From Thermoleophilia bacterium (lineage in GTDB: Bacteria > Actinomycetota > Thermoleophilia > Gaiellales > SKUG01): a stretch of DNA of 25,181 nucleotides. This document shows positions 1 to 9,356 of the stretch, piece after piece. The stretch's first letter is position 1, and each line of letters starts with the position of its first letter. The translations under genes and the position numbers were made by a program. The notes under the pieces are model-generated. The model saw nothing but the letters and a program-made list of their open reading frames with translations. It was not told the DNA's origin and did not search any database. The DNA is taken from NCBI GenBank assembly GCA_025964405.1, contig JAOPYW010000364.1:1-25181 (forward strand), in the 5' to 3' direction.

Positions 1-2391
1 CCGCGCGATCGATCCGGGCTCGCCCCACAGCTCCAACCGCTCGAGCTCCTCATCCACGAGCGCCAACGCCTCGGAGCGCCGCCCGAGCCCGAGCAGCGCC
101 TCGGCGGCCCCGGCGCGCCAACCGGCGAGCCACGCCCCGTTGACGTCGCGACCGAACAGGCCGGAGCAGTGCGCGTGGTACTGCTGCCACGATTCGAGCG
201 CAGCGAGGTCATCGCCGGTCGCCATCGCCAACGCACCTCGCGCATCGAGGATCGGCAAGAGGGCCAAGGTGCGCTGCCAGTCAGCCTCCGTCGCGGCATC
301 GATGGCGAGCAGGTCGCGCGCCTCGTCGTAGGCCCCCTGCGCGGTGCACGCCAGCGCACGGGTCGCGATCGCACTCGGACGGAACGTCTCCCACTGCACT
401 GCCTCCACGCCGGGGGCGTCGACGATGGCGAATGCCGGATCGAGCTCCGACCCCACGTCGGCGAGGCGCCCCTGTTCGTAGGCCACGTACGCCAGGATGC
501 ACGATGCGGTGGCGAACGGAATCGGCTGCGCGTTCGCTCGGGCGACGACCTGCACGCGCTCGGCCACGGCCCGCGCGTCGGCGAGCTCACCCGCCCCGAG
601 GAACGCCGCCGTGACGGCCCACGTGGCGGGGTCGTCGAGGCCAGCCTCCGCGATGAGGGCCCCGTCTCCCCAGGCAGCCCGCGCGAGGTCGACGGTTCCG
701 GCACGATCACGGGCCTCGATCAACATCTGCACGCCGGCGACGTGCGCGAACGCGATGCGTTGCGCCACGACACGCGGCTCCAGCGAATCGACCATCACCG
801 TGCTCAGGCGCTGCACCACGTCGGGGTCGAGCATGAGCGGGGTGAACACCACGGCCGCGGCCCAGCCACATTCGAGCTCGAGTCGGCGCGTGGCCTCCAC
901 GCCCGGCCCTGCAGTCGCGATGGCGCGATCGAACGTGGCGACCGATCCCCCGAAGTCGCCGCGCTGGAATCGCGCACGACCCATCGCCTCCAGCAGCTGC
1001 ACCGACCGGCTCACGTCGACTGACACCCCGAGCGCACGCTCGATCCATGCGTCGGCCTGCGCCGAGCCCAGCCGCGCGTGCGTCTCAGCGATCTCGGCGA
1101 ACAACTCGGCCAGGCTGGCCGGATCGAGTGGCGCAGCCTCGGCCACGGCTCGTTGCAGGAGCCGCTGCGCGTGTAGGGCCGACCCGCGCTCGAGCGCCAG
1201 CGCAGCGGCCCTGCGCAGCGCGCGCACGGCAGCAGGGTCACCAAGGGGCGGGGCCAGGAGCAGGTGCTCCGCAACCTGGTCGGCCGGAGCGCCCTGCCCG
1301 GTCAGCCCGACGGCAGCGCGCGCATGCAGGCGCGCGCGCTCCTGTGCGTCGATCGCTGCGGTCACCGCGCTGCGCAGGAGCGGATGCGCGAACGACGCGC
1401 TCCCACCCTCGAGCAGGTCGGCCCGCACGAGCTCCGCGATCAGCCCGTTCATGGCGGCCCGGTCGACTCCCGCGACATCAGCCACGAGTGGAGGCGGCGT
1501 GCCGGGTTCGAGCACGGCCACGGCGTCGGCGACGCGACGCGCGTCATCGCTGCACGCCTGGAGCCGCACGCGCGCCCACGCTGCGACCCGATCGGGCGTC
1601 ACGTGCTCGACCTCGGCAGCATCCGTGACCGGGCGCGCGACCAGCTCCATCAGCAGCTCGTGAAGCAGGAAGGGATTGCCGCCGCTGGCAGCGGCGCAGG
1701 CATCGACGAGCCCAGCGTGCACGGCCCCGGCGGGCAACATGCGACGCATGAGCGCCTCGACCGACTCGCGGCGCAGTGGCGCGGGTTCGACGGGGCACAC
1801 GTCGGGCTGCTGCACGAGACGCGCGGTGGCCTCGGGATCGACCCGAGACGCGAGCAGGAGCGCGACCGGCAGGCCGTCGAGCCGCCGGGCCAGGTAGGTG
1901 ATCCAGTCCCGGGAGGGCCGATCGACCCACTGGAGGTCGTCGACCACCAGCACGATCGTGGCGTGCTCGCCGAGCTCGGAGACAAGCAGCTGCAGCGCGT
2001 GCATCACGGCGAAGCCGCGGTCGCCCTCGCTCGGCTCGGCGGAACCGCCGGAATCGAACACCGGTGCCGCCGCGCGAGCCGACGACTGCAGGAGCGCGCC
2101 GACCCCGTGCGGCGCCACGAGCGCGGGAGCGAAGAGGGAACGCACAACGCCGAAGGGCGCGTCACGCTCGAGCTCACCTCCGATCCCGTGCAGCACGGTG
2201 CAGCCCTGCACGCGCGCGAGATCGACCGCGGCCCCCAGAAAAGCGGTCTTGCCGATGCCGGGCGGGCCCGTCACGAGCAGGCACCCACCGACGCCGCGGC
2301 CTGCGCGCGCGAGCAGGTCGCGGACGGCATCGAGTTCAGCCTCGCGCTGCAGGAGCGGAGGCGTCTCGGATGGCTCGGAAGCAGGCATCAT
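1..2391 (-). CDS. Large AAA/STAND-type ATPase transcriptional regulator (LuxR/MalT-like), C-terminus cut by window edge
   Basis: An uninterrupted minus-strand frame runs from ATG at 2391 to base 1 (797 codons, no stop), so the 3' end lies outside the window. Two in-frame ATGs are adjacent (2391 and 2388). The first lies exactly 6 bases after a TAGTAT box, so it is preferred. The protein opens with a short leader and an LLQREAELDAVRDLL segment typical of AAA_16 ATPases. A Walker A follows (GPPGIGKT, about residues 42-49), then a Walker B with sensor-like residues (LVVDDLQWVD, about 145-155). Beyond residue 250 come Ala/Leu-rich helical segments like TPR/MalT arms. The last visible residues (WGEPGSIAR) match the repeat region seen before the C-terminal HTH in this family. 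The HTH itself is not visible, so DNA binding is inferred from family architecture. It is probably a cytoplasmic ATP-dependent regulator; its signal and target are unknown. Confidence 0.8.
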   Translation of the reverse strand, partial: MMPASEPSETPPLLQREAELDAVRDLLARAGRGVGGCLLVTGPPGIGKTAFLGAAVDLARVQGCTVLHGIGGELERDAPFGVVRSLFAPALVAPHGVGALLQSSARAAAPVFDSGGSAEPSEGDRGFAVMHALQLLVSELGEHATIVLVVDDLQWVDRPSRDWITYLARRLDGLPVALLLASRVDPEATARLVQQPDVCPVEPAPLRRESVEALMRRMLPAGAVHAGLVDACAAASGGNPFLLHELLMELVARPVTDAAEVEHVTPDRVAAWARVRLQACSDDARRVADAVAVLEPGTPPPLVADVAGVDRAAMNGLIAELVRADLLEGGSASFAHPLLRSAVTAAIDAQERARLHARAAVGLTGQGAPADQVAEHLLLAPPLGDPAAVRALRRAAALALERGSALHAQRLLQRAVAEAAPLDPASLAELFAEIAETHARLGSAQADAWIERALGVSVDVSRSVQLLEAMGRARFQRGDFGGSVATFDRAIATAGPGVEATRRLELECGWAAAVVFTPLMLDPDVVQRLSTVMVDSLEPRVVAQRIAFAHVAGVQMLIEARDRAGTVDLARAAWGDGALIAEAGLDDPATWAVTAAFLGAGELADARAVAERVQVVARANAQPIPFATASCILAYVAYEQGRLADVGSELDPAFAIVDAPGVEAVQWETFRPSAIATRALACTAQGAYDEARDLLAIDAATEADWQRTLALLPILDARGALAMATGDDLAALESWQQYHAHCSGLFGRDVNGAWLAGWRAGAAEALLGLGRRSEALALVDEELERLELWGEPGSIAR

Positions 2392-2397
2392 GACGAA

Positions 2398-2403
2398 ATA
2401 CTA
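2398..2403 (-). promoter_or_regulatory. -10 box TAGTAT of a leaderless-type promoter for the ATPase regulator
   Basis: On the minus strand TAGTAT is followed by six bases (TTCGTC) and then ATG at 2391. No Shine-Dalgarno sequence fits in that space. The match to TANNNT is full; no convincing -35 is seen. A transcript starting at or next to the ATG is inferred. Confidence 0.55.
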
Positions 2404-2527
2404 CCCGGGGGAGCTAGTGCGATTTTCGACGCTGCTTCGTAGGTTATCGCGGTCGCCCCGCCGCGTGCAGGCCCCCCCGGCGCACGCGGCGGGCGACGAT
2501 GCCGTCGACCACGCCGGCCGGAACCCA

Positions 2528-2827
2528 TCAGACCGCGGCGGAATCCTCGTAGCGGGCCGGGAGCGGCTGCTCCTCGCGCCCGTCGAACGCGGCGGCGATC
2601 GACGCGGAGGAACCGAGCTGCGGCTCCATCCGCGTGCTGACGTAGGAGCGCGCTCCACCGCGCCACCGGGCTGCCAGGGCCGTCAGCACGAGGAGCGATG
2701 CGGCGACGACGATACCCACCACGCCCGCGATCACGATCGGATCGGTTGCCTCGTCACCCAGCAGCACCAGGCCGCTCGACGCAGCGAGCAGGGTGGTTCC
2801 GGTGGCGATCGCGCGGGTCAGGTACAT
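2528..2827 (-). CDS. Small hypothetical membrane protein
   Basis: This 99-residue protein has two hydrophobic stretches: about residues 5-21 (ending SGLVLLG) and about 30-53 (VIAGVVGIVVAAS onward, ending in ALAARW). A charged cytoplasmic-type tail of about 45 residues follows. Two starts are possible, ATG at 2848 (106 residues) and ATG at 2827. The second is preferred because TTGACG, a 17-base spacer, CACGCT and six bases lead exactly to it. The 2848 ATG has no good ribosome site and would fall inside the promoter spacer. It is divergent from tkt and upstream of the ATPase regulator, separated from it by 136 bases. No family is recognised. The hydrophobic pattern and frame length support a real gene, but no function can be assigned. 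Confidence 0.6.
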   Translation of the reverse strand: MYLTRAIATGTTLLAASSGLVLLGDEATDPIVIAGVVGIVVAASLLVLTALAARWRGGARSYVSTRMEPQLGSSASIAAAFDGREEQPLPARYEDSAAV

Positions 2828-2833
2828 GTCTCG

Positions 2834-2862
2834 AGCGTGCGTCTGCATGGGGATCTCGTCAA
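2834..2862 (-). promoter_or_regulatory. Promoter for the small membrane protein (TTGACG-N17-CACGCT)
   Basis: On the minus strand TTGACG is followed by a 17-base spacer and CACGCT, which keeps the A2 and T6 of the -10 box. Six bases then separate it from the ATG at 2827. The geometry matches that of several other start sites in the window. The -10 box is weak. Confidence 0.4.
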
Positions 2863-3000
2863 CTCACTGGAGCGATGAACATGTTGCAAGGTGCACCAAT
2901 CGCAAGCGCGAGGGTGCACACGGTCTCATCGGCAGACGGCTCCCCAGCTTGAGCGTCCGCCCGATCACACGGCGGAATGCCGCATCGGGAGCGAGGTTGG

Positions 3001-3006
3001 TAGCAT
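3001..3006 (+). promoter_or_regulatory. Probable -10 box TAGCAT for the tkt-rpiB-tal operon
   Basis: TAGCAT matches TANNNT and lies 45 bases upstream of the tkt ATG, giving a leader of roughly 38-40 bases. That leader contains GGAG at 3037-3040. No good -35 is present. Two GTGCAC copies (2891-2896 and 2914-2919) lie further upstream and could be binding sites, but this is speculative. Confidence 0.4.
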
Positions 3007-3051
3007 CGAGGCACCCACTCGCCCGCCCCCACCCCCGGAGTTCCCGACCCG

Positions 3052-5097
3052 ATGGACGCGACCGCACCGGCACCTGCCGCGCTCGACCAGCTCTGCATCA
3101 ACACGATCCGCACGCTCTCGATGGAGGCCGTGCAGCGCGCCAACTCCGGGCACCCGGGTACGCCGATGGCCCTCGCGCCGCTCGGACATCGACTCTTCAC
3201 CCGCCACCTGCGCCACGATCCGGCGGCGCCCGAGTGGGCCGATCGCGACCGCTTCGTGCTGTCGTGCGGGCACGCCTCGATGCTGCTGTACTCGCTGCTG
3301 CACCTCTCCGGGTACGACCTGTCGCTCGACGACCTCAAGAACTTCCGCCAGCTGCACTCGCCGACTGCCGGCCACCCCGAGCGCGGGGAGGTTCCGGGCG
3401 TCGAGTTCACAACCGGGCCGCTCGGCCAGGGCGTCTCGTCGGCCGTCGGCATGGCATTGGCCGAACGCATGCTCGCGGCTCGCTTCAACCGCGAGGGCCA
3501 CGACATGGTCAACCACCGCACGTGGGTGATCGCCTCCGACGGCGACCTGATGGAAGGCGTCGCGTCGGAGAGCGCCTCGCTCGCGGCACACCTCGGGCTC
3601 GGACGCCTGACCGTGTTCTGGGACGACAACAAGATCACGATCGACGGCACGACCGAGCTCAGCTTCACCGAGGACGTGGGTGCGCGCTACGCGAGCTACG
3701 GCTGGCAGGTGCTGCACATCAACGACGTCGAGGACCTCGAGGCGATCGACGAGGTCGTGGCACAGGCCAAGGCCGATGACCGCCCGACCCTGATCGTGAC
3801 GCGCACGCACATCGGCATCGGCTCACCGCTGCAGGACACCTCCAAGGCGCACGGCGCGCCGCTCGGCGACGAGAACATCCGCACGACCAAGCGCGGCTGG
3901 GGCTGGCCCGAGGACAGCGAGTTCCTCGTTCCCGAGGAAGTGCGGGAGGAGTACGCCGTCGTCGCCGAGGAGGGCGCCGCGGACAACGCCGGCTGGACCG
4001 CACGCTTCGACACCTACCGCGCCGCCTTCCCGGAGCTCGCGCGCGAGTTCGAACGCCAGCTGCGCGGCGAGCTTCCGGCCGGCTGGGCCGACGACCTGCT
4101 CGCCACGAGCTTCGAGGGCAGCGGGGAGCTGGCGACGCGCCAGGCCTCCGGTAAGGCGATCGAGCTGTTGACGGCTCGCGTGCCGGAGCTGATCGGCGGC
4201 AGCGCCGACCTCGCCGAGTCGAACCTCACGCACATCCCGAACACCAGCAACGTCGAGCACGGCAGCTACGAGGGTCGTACCCTCAATTTCGGCATCCGCG
4301 AGCATGCGATGGCGGCGATCGTGAACGGCGTGCACGCGCACGGAGGCCTGCGGGCGTTCGGCGCGACGTTCCTCATCTTCAGCGACTACATGCGGCCGGC
4401 GGTTCGCCTGTCGGCACTCATGGGTCTCCCCTCGATCTGGGTCTACACCCACGACTCGATCTTCGTGGGCGAGGACGGACCCACGCACCAGCCGATCGAA
4501 CAGCTCGCCTCGCTGCGCGCGATCCCGAACCTGGTCGTGCTGCGGCCGGCGGAGGCGAACGAGACGCTCGCCGCCTGGAAGCTCGCCCTCGAGCAGACCG
4601 ATCGGCCCGTCGCGCTCGCACTCACGCGCCAGAAGCTCCAGCCGTTCCAGTACGGCGGCGGCTCGGTGCTGCAGGGCGCGCAGGTCGACAAGGGTGCCTA
4701 CGTGCTCCGTGAGGCCTCGGGCGGCACCCCGGAAGTGATCATCGTGGCGACCGGCAGCGAGGTGCACCTCGCGCTCGCCGCCGCCGACGAACTCGAGCAG
4801 GACGGTGGCACCCCGACGCGGGTCGTGAGCATGCCGAGCCAGGAGCTCTTCGAGGAGCAGCCGCGCGAGTGGCGCGAGCAGGTGCTGCCGCGATCGGTGC
4901 GCGCCCGGGTCGCCGTAGAGGCAGGCACGACCTTCGGATGGCATCGATACGTCGGTAGCGACGGCGAGATCGTGGGCATCGACCGCTTCGGCACGTCGGC
5001 GCCAGGCGAGCAGGCGGCCATCGCGCTGGGGCTGACGGTCGACGCCGTGGTCGCCGCTGCGCACCGCACCCTCGCAACGCTCCACGGGAACGACTGA
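3052..5097 (+). CDS. tkt: Transketolase
   Basis: This 681-residue thiamine diphosphate enzyme moves two-carbon ketol units between pentose phosphate pathway sugars in the cytoplasm. Its length is normal for the family. The N-terminal half shows the substrate and cofactor signature SGHPG (His34). The ThDP/metal motif is S-D-G-D-L-M-E-G (D163-G169), followed by D-N-K-I-T-I-D-G. The pyrimidine-binding domain has N-F-G-I-R-E-H-A-M with the catalytic Glu417, then [15 protein letters not shown]. The C-terminal domain has the usual TGSEVHLAL segment. ATG at 3052 is the first good start, with GGAG 11 bases upstream. It is the first gene of a tkt-rpiB-tal operon; its stop is two bases before rpiB. Nothing about it is unusual. 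Confidence 0.97.
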   Translation: MDATAPAPAALDQLCINTIRTLSMEAVQRANSGHPGTPMALAPLGHRLFTRHLRHDPAAPEWADRDRFVLSCGHASMLLYSLLHLSGYDLSLDDLKNFRQLHSPTAGHPERGEVPGVEFTTGPLGQGVSSAVGMALAERMLAARFNREGHDMVNHRTWVIASDGDLMEGVASESASLAAHLGLGRLTVFWDDNKITIDGTTELSFTEDVGARYASYGWQVLHINDVEDLEAIDEVVAQAKADDRPTLIVTRTHIGIGSPLQDTSKAHGAPLGDENIRTTKRGWGWPEDSEFLVPEEVREEYAVVAEEGAADNAGWTARFDTYRAAFPELAREFERQLRGELPAGWADDLLATSFEGSGELATRQASGKAIELLTARVPELIGGSADLAESNLTHIPNTSNVEHGSYEGRTLNFGIREHAMAAIVNGVHAHGGLRAFGATFLIFSDYMRPAVRLSALMGLPSIWVYTHDSIFVGEDGPTHQPIEQLASLRAIPNLVVLRPAEANETLAAWKLALEQTDRPVALALTRQKLQPFQYGGGSVLQGAQVDKGAYVLREASGGTPEVIIVATGSEVHLALAAADELEQDGGTPTRVVSMPSQELFEEQPREWREQVLPRSVRARVAVEAGTTFGWHRYVGSDGEIVGIDRFGTSAPGEQAAIALGLTVDAVVAAAHRTLATLHGND

Positions 5098-5099
5098 CC

Positions 5100-5585
5100 A
5101 TGGCCACTCCTTCCCGACACACCATCGCCATCGGGGCCGACCACGCGGGCTTCCAGCTCAAGGACGAGGTCGGGCGCATCCTTGCGCACGCCGGGTTCGA
5201 CGTGCTCGACCTCGGCACCAACACCGCCGACGCGGTCGACTACCCCGACTACGCCGAGGCCGTGGGCGCGGCCGTCGTCGACGGACGTGCCTGGCGCGGC
5301 GTGATCGTCTGCGGCTCCGGCGCTGGAGCATGCATCGCCGCGAACAAGCTCCGCGGCATCCGTGCGGCCCTCGCGCACGACACGTACAGCGCCCATCAAG
5401 CGGTCGAGCACGACGATGCGAACGTGCTCTGCCTCGGCGCGCGCATCATCGGCGGTGCCGTTGCCGAGGAGATCGTGCTTGCCTGGGCGCATGCAGAATT
5501 CACCCACGAGGAGCGTCACCAGCGGCGCCTCGACAAGGTGCTCGCCATCGAGGCGCGCGAGACGACCGAAGGATCCTTCCGATGA
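5100..5585 (+). CDS. rpiB: Ribose-5-phosphate isomerase B (RpiB/LacAB family)
   Basis: This 161-residue protein interconverts ribose 5-phosphate and ribulose 5-phosphate. The RpiB fold is shown by [11 protein letters not shown] near the N-terminus (residues 11-21) and the active-site loop [13 protein letters not shown] beginning at Cys71. That Cys is the expected catalytic base of the bacterial type. IRAALAHD then carries His94. D-Y-P-D-Y-A at about 47-52 is also standard. The gene begins two bases after the tkt stop and its stop overlaps the tal start (ATGA), so the three genes should be translationally coupled. Length and motifs are ordinary. LacA/LacB sugar isomerases are the main alternative, but the neighbours favour RpiB. 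Confidence 0.95.
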   Translation: MATPSRHTIAIGADHAGFQLKDEVGRILAHAGFDVLDLGTNTADAVDYPDYAEAVGAAVVDGRAWRGVIVCGSGAGACIAANKLRGIRAALAHDTYSAHQAVEHDDANVLCLGARIIGGAVAEEIVLAWAHAEFTHEERHQRRLDKVLAIEARETTEGSFR

Positions 5586-6691
5586 GTACTCCCAACCCCG
5601 CACTCGACCAGCTGGGCCGGCTCGGCCAGGCCCCGTGGCTCGACTCGATCGGCCGTGACTGGCTCGACACGGGCGAGCTCGAGCGCATGCGTGACACGTT
5701 CGCGCTGCGTGGCGTGACAAGCAACCCGTCGATCTTCCAGGCCGCACTCAGGCACGAGGCCTACGACTCCGACATCCGGGCGCTGGCCAGCCAGGGCCTC
5801 GACGACCGGGCGATCTTCCAGCGGCTCGCGGTCGACGACATCCGACGAGCGTGCGACGTCTTCCTGCCCGTGCACGAGGCAACCGGCGACGGACACGTCT
5901 CGATCGAGGTCGATCCCGACCTCGCGCACGACACCGAGGGCACGATCCGCCAGGCGCAGGAGCTGTGGCGGGAGATCGCTCGGCCCAATCTCATGGTGAA
6001 GATTCCCGCGACCGCCGCTGGCCTGCCGGCCATCGAGCAGGTGCTCTCGGAAGGCATCAACGTCAACGTCACGCTCCTCTTCGACGTGGGGGTCGCACAC
6101 GCGGTGCGCGAAGCGTGGCTGCGGGGACTCACCAAGCTCCACGAGACCGGCGGCGACGTGTTCGGCGTCACGAGCGTCGCGTCGTTCTTCGTGAGTCGCG
6201 TCGACGCGAAGGTCGACGCGATGCTCGAGGCGCTCGACTCGGAGCACGCCTCGGAACTCCGCGGCACGGCGGCGGTGGCCAACGCCGTCCTCGCCTGGGC
6301 CGACGCACAGCGCCTGTTCGAGGATCCTCGATGGACGCCGCTCGCGGCGGCCGGCGCACAGCCGCAGCGACTGTTGTGGGCGAGTACCGGCACGAAGGAT
6401 CCTGCGTATTCCGACATCAAGTACGTCGAGGAGCTGGTCGCGGCTGACACGGTCAACACGATGCCGCTTCCCACGATCGAGGCCTACGCCGACCACGGCG
6501 TGCCGGCGATCACGATCGACGCGGCACGCGTGGAGCGTGCACGCCGCGAGCTCGATCGGCTGATGGAGGCCGGCATCGACATGACGGTCGTCACCGACGA
6601 GCTGCGCGACGAGGGCGTCACGGCGTTCGTGAACGCGTTCGACGGCCTGATCGCCGACCTCGCCTCCAAGCGCGCCACGGTCACCAGCTGA
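5582..6691 (+). CDS. tal: Transaldolase
   Basis: This 369-residue transaldolase transfers the dihydroxyacetone unit between sedoheptulose 7-phosphate and glyceraldehyde 3-phosphate. Motifs include GVTSNPSIF (residues 44-52), the Schiff-base lysine K140 within LMVKIPAT, and NVNVTLLFD. Later segments include [11 protein letters not shown] and [15 protein letters not shown]. The length fits the longer actinobacterial/cyanobacterial transaldolase subgroup. The ATG overlaps the rpiB stop as ATGA, and AAGGA at 5569-5573 gives a ribosome site with an 8-base spacing. It is the last gene of the operon, ending 28 bases before a strong hairpin. Confidence 0.96.
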   Translation: MSTPNPALDQLGRLGQAPWLDSIGRDWLDTGELERMRDTFALRGVTSNPSIFQAALRHEAYDSDIRALASQGLDDRAIFQRLAVDDIRRACDVFLPVHEATGDGHVSIEVDPDLAHDTEGTIRQAQELWREIARPNLMVKIPATAAGLPAIEQVLSEGINVNVTLLFDVGVAHAVREAWLRGLTKLHETGGDVFGVTSVASFFVSRVDAKVDAMLEALDSEHASELRGTAAVANAVLAWADAQRLFEDPRWTPLAAAGAQPQRLLWASTGTKDPAYSDIKYVEELVAADTVNTMPLPTIEAYADHGVPAITIDAARVERARRELDRLMEAGIDMTVVTDELRDEGVTAFVNAFDGLIADLASKRATVTS

Positions 6692-6719
6692 ACGTCGTCC
6701 AGCCCGCGCTGAGATGACG

Positions 6720-6772
6720 ACGCACACATGAGGGGCCCCGGCTGTCACGGCCGGGGCCCCTCATGTGTGCGT
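6720..6772. terminator. Very long perfect hairpin after tal (23-bp stem, 7-base loop)
   Basis: Bases 6720-6742 pair perfectly with 6750-6772 around a 7-base loop (6743-6749). The stem core is ATGAGGGGCCCCGGC. There is no T tract on either side. It lies 28 bases after the tal stop and about 160 bases beyond the convergent 751-residue gene, so it may work in both directions. Confidence 0.75.
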
Positions 6773-6933
6773 GCGGTGTTGCTTGGGGTGCTGCTGCAGC
6801 CGGGCGCGCCGGACGTGGCGGTCGAGGTCGGTCGTGTTCGCGAACCGGGGGGCGGTTGCGGATCGACGCTCGATCGTTGGCCACGCCGTGTAGATGCGGG
6901 CCGAGCTGCGAGTGGTGTGCGTTGTCGAAAGTG

Positions 6934-9189
6934 TCAGTCGGCGTGCGAGAAGACGAGGTCGGCGCTACCCATCGGCTTCGGGTCGTCGAGCAGCGTCGGC
7001 ACCGTGTGCGGACGGTTGATCGAGTAGCTCGGCGTCTTGGCGTTGAAGTCGGCGATCGCCTTCTCGATGATGTGGCGAGTCTTCGCGTTGAGCTTCGTCG
7101 TCTCACCGGGCGTCGAGCCACTTGCCGCCGGCGTCACGCGCGGAGCGGTCGGCGCGCCGCCCGGCGCGGCCGGGGCAACGTGGGTCGACCCAGTTGCAGC
7201 CGTCGGCTTCGCTGCGCTGCCTGCCGTGCCTCCGGCCGTCGCTGCGGGCGCCTTGGCTGCGTCGCTGGCCACCTCGGTGGCCGCCTCGGATGCGCCCTTG
7301 TACCAGGACGGTGCGAGGCCTTGGCTCGAGAGCTTGGCGAGGTTGCCGAGCTGTCGAGTGGCCATGAGGCCGTCGGTTCGCGCAAACCCGATCGTGCTGG
7401 CGACGGTACCTGCGAAGAGCTGTCCGAGACCGGTCAGCGCCGGATTGTTGGCGGCGGCGAGGTCACCTGCGATACCGGCCATGGCGGCGAGCTGCGTGCG
7501 ACCATCGCCGACGCGCAGCGTTCGGGCGACGTTGATGAGCTGCGTTCCGTCCTTGGCGACCGAGGTCGACATGGGCAGCGCACTCATCTTGGTGAGCTTG
7601 CCGAAGATACCGGCCGACCCGGTCATGACGCGCTGCCCGGTCTTGATGTCGTCGAAGAGGTGGTTGAGCGAGGTCGCGATGATCTCGCCGTTCTTGACCA
7701 CCGGCACGCCGTCCTTGACCGCGAGGAGCTTCGCGAACCCGGTCTCCGCCAGCGCAGCCTTGGCAGCTGCTTCTGCGTGGGCACCACCGATGAGCACCTT
7801 GTGCTCCATCGTGAAGGGAACGAGCGCCTTGAGCTTCTTGCCGGCACCCCAGGTGAGTACTTCACCGAGCTTGCTGTCGGCGACGACTGCAGTGCCCTTG
7901 GTGAGGTCGCCGACCTTGAACAGGTTCTCGTAGCCACCCTTGGCCGCGCCGAAGCCCTTCACGAGCTGGCCGACGCCACGCACGCTGGCGAACAGGGCGA
8001 GGCCACTGAGCGCGGCGAGGCCGATGTTCATCGGGTTGGTGCGATCGATCTCGTTGCCCGACACGACCTTCTTGCCGAGTACGTACTGGAGCAGCTCGCC
8101 GCCCGGGAAGAAGCTGATGCCCGTCTGGAGCGCCTTCTGGAAGCCGGAGAGCTTGCTCGACCGCTGCCCGTTGACGATCGACTGGAGCGCCTTGTCGTCG
8201 GGTGCCGGGTCGGTGAGGATGATCGACCACATGTCGACGGGGCTGATGCCGGCCTCGGTGAACTTCTTCGTCCAGCCGCGCTCGGTGAAATCTGCGAGCT
8301 TCTCGGCCGCCGTGTTGTAGGCGGCCTCGGTGCCACCCGCACTCGTGGTGTTCTGCTGGTACAGCTGCACGAGCTCCGGCGGCATGCCGAGGGCCGTGAA
8401 CTTCGCGGTCCACTCCTCGCTCCATGCCGCGCCAGCTGACTGTGACGGGTTCGTCCCACCCTGCTGCACCTGCTGCACGGCCTGCGCGTAGACCTTGTCG
8501 AGGTCGGCGCCGCGGAGGCCCTTCACCTGGACGGCCTTCGCGAGTTCGGCGACGTCGGCAGCCGGAATGCCGAGCTGGAGGAACTTCTGCTCCCAGGCGG
8601 CGTCCCAGCCACGGTCAGCGCCCGACGTCGAGCCCTGGCCGGGCGCGCCGGGTGTGTCCTTCGCGCCCGGCGTGCCGGGCGTGCCGGGCGTGCCGTTGGC
8701 GGTGTTCGTCGCTCCCTGCACGGCACCGTCGTGGACCGACTGGTACACGTGGGCGAGCTGCTCGTTCGTGAGCGGCTGGGAGCCGATGCGGGCCACGTCT
8801 GCGGCAGGAAGCCCGAGCTTGCCGAACTCGGCCTGCCACTGCGGCCAGGTGTCGAGCGCACTGGCGGAGCCGGCCGGACCAGCCGACGGCGCCGACTGCG
8901 TGGGCGTCGTCGCCGGGGTCGCCGGCAGCGTCTGGGTCGGCGCGGCCTGTGCGGGCACGGCGATCGGCTCGGGTGCGGCGCCGTTGGCAGCAGGCGCCGG
9001 CACGTACTGCACGGTCGACTGCTCGCCCTTCAACGGGGCGTAGGTCGCTGCGGCAGAGCCGCCACCCATCACCGGAGCCGGCGCCTGGGCGTCGGTCGTG
9101 GTCGGTGCGATGGTCGCGGCAACGGCCGGTGCCTGCGGCACGACCGGTGTGGCCGCGCACGGCGTACAACATGAGCTGATAGCTGACAT
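6934..9189 (-). CDS. Unrecognised 751-residue protein with four W-x3-F-x3-G modules and Ala/Pro-rich arms (paralog of the next gene upstream)
   Basis: No known family is recognised. The start is ATG at 9189 because GGGGGGAG lies five bases upstream; an ATG ten codons earlier lacks this. The N-terminus has a Cys cluster (CCTPC, residues 7-11) with no signal peptide. An Ala/Pro/Thr-rich, probably disordered arm extends to about residue 112. Four diverged modules follow, at about 115-151, 195-241, 256-299 and 306-340. Each has W-x3-F-x3-G-[LIM]-[PS], a Val or Met a few residues later, and then a Leu/Tyr/Val helix. The linker between modules 1 and 2 has collagen-like Gly-Thr-Pro triplets (about 166-180). 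A Gly/Ala-rich helical core (345-630) has a moderately hydrophobic patch at 388-412. A second disordered linker (640-695) leads to a short folded C-terminus (696-751). Scaffold, envelope or effector roles are all possible; none is shown. Confidence 0.85.
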   Translation of the reverse strand: MSAISSCCTPCAATPVVPQAPAVAATIAPTTTDAQAPAPVMGGGSAAATYAPLKGEQSTVQYVPAPAANGAAPEPIAVPAQAAPTQTLPATPATTPTQSAPSAGPAGSASALDTWPQWQAEFGKLGLPAADVARIGSQPLTNEQLAHVYQSVHDGAVQGATNTANGTPGTPGTPGAKDTPGAPGQGSTSGADRGWDAAWEQKFLQLGIPAADVAELAKAVQVKGLRGADLDKVYAQAVQQVQQGGTNPSQSAGAAWSEEWTAKFTALGMPPELVQLYQQNTTSAGGTEAAYNTAAEKLADFTERGWTKKFTEAGISPVDMWSIILTDPAPDDKALQSIVNGQRSSKLSGFQKALQTGISFFPGGELLQYVLGKKVVSGNEIDRTNPMNIGLAALSGLALFASVRGVGQLVKGFGAAKGGYENLFKVGDLTKGTAVVADSKLGEVLTWGAGKKLKALVPFTMEHKVLIGGAHAEAAAKAALAETGFAKLLAVKDGVPVVKNGEIIATSLNHLFDDIKTGQRVMTGSAGIFGKLTKMSALPMSTSVAKDGTQLINVARTLRVGDGRTQLAAMAGIAGDLAAANNPALTGLGQLFAGTVASTIGFARTDGLMATRQLGNLAKLSSQGLAPSWYKGASEAATEVASDAAKAPAATAGGTAGSAAKPTAATGSTHVAPAAPGGAPTAPRVTPAASGSTPGETTKLNAKTRHIIEKAIADFNAKTPSYSINRPHTVPTLLDDPKPMGSADLVFSHAD

Positions 9190-9290
9190 CCAGACTCCCC
9201 CCGAAGTCTCGAAATGCAATTCCCCCGTGTGGGCACAGGGCCCTCACACCTGTCTATCGAGTACGGGCGCCGATCTGTTGCAGCATCACG

Positions 9291-9326
9291 ACGACGGGCC
9301 CGACACCTGAGTGTCGAGCCCGTCGT
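9291..9326 (-). terminator. Terminator between the two paralogous large genes
   Basis: Bases 9291-9306 pair with 9311-9326 around loop 9307-9310. All 16 positions pair in minus-strand RNA, with one U-G wobble. The same site is a C-A mismatch on the plus strand, so the hairpin favours minus-strand transcription. It begins 30 bases after the stop of the 674-residue gene. No U tract follows. Confidence 0.7.
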
Positions 9327-9356
9327 GCGCGTCGTATCCGTCCCGGATCCTTGGGT

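Noticed and set aside
169..1663. Plus-strand open frames opposite the ATPase regulator
   Set aside because: The minus strand carries Walker A and B motifs and an unbroken 797-codon frame with a good promoter, so the plus-strand frames are shadows.
2891..2919. Two GTGCAC copies upstream of tkt as an operator
   Set aside because: Six-base palindromes 23 bases apart are expected by chance in this composition; noted only in the promoter entry.
3823..5085. 420-codon minus-strand open frame opposite transketolase
   Set aside because: Transketolase is certain from its motifs; the antisense frame is a GC-driven shadow.
6861..6875. GATCGA-CGC-TCGATC inverted repeat downstream of the 751-residue gene as its terminator
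   Set aside because: A 6-bp stem with a 3-base loop and no T tract is too weak; GATCGA-type words are frequent throughout this DNA.
6763..8439. 558-codon plus-strand open frame opposite the 751-residue gene
   Set aside because: The minus frame has a strong ribosome site, a paralog with the same module and a coherent protein composition. The plus frame is Arg/Glu/His-rich with no start signal.
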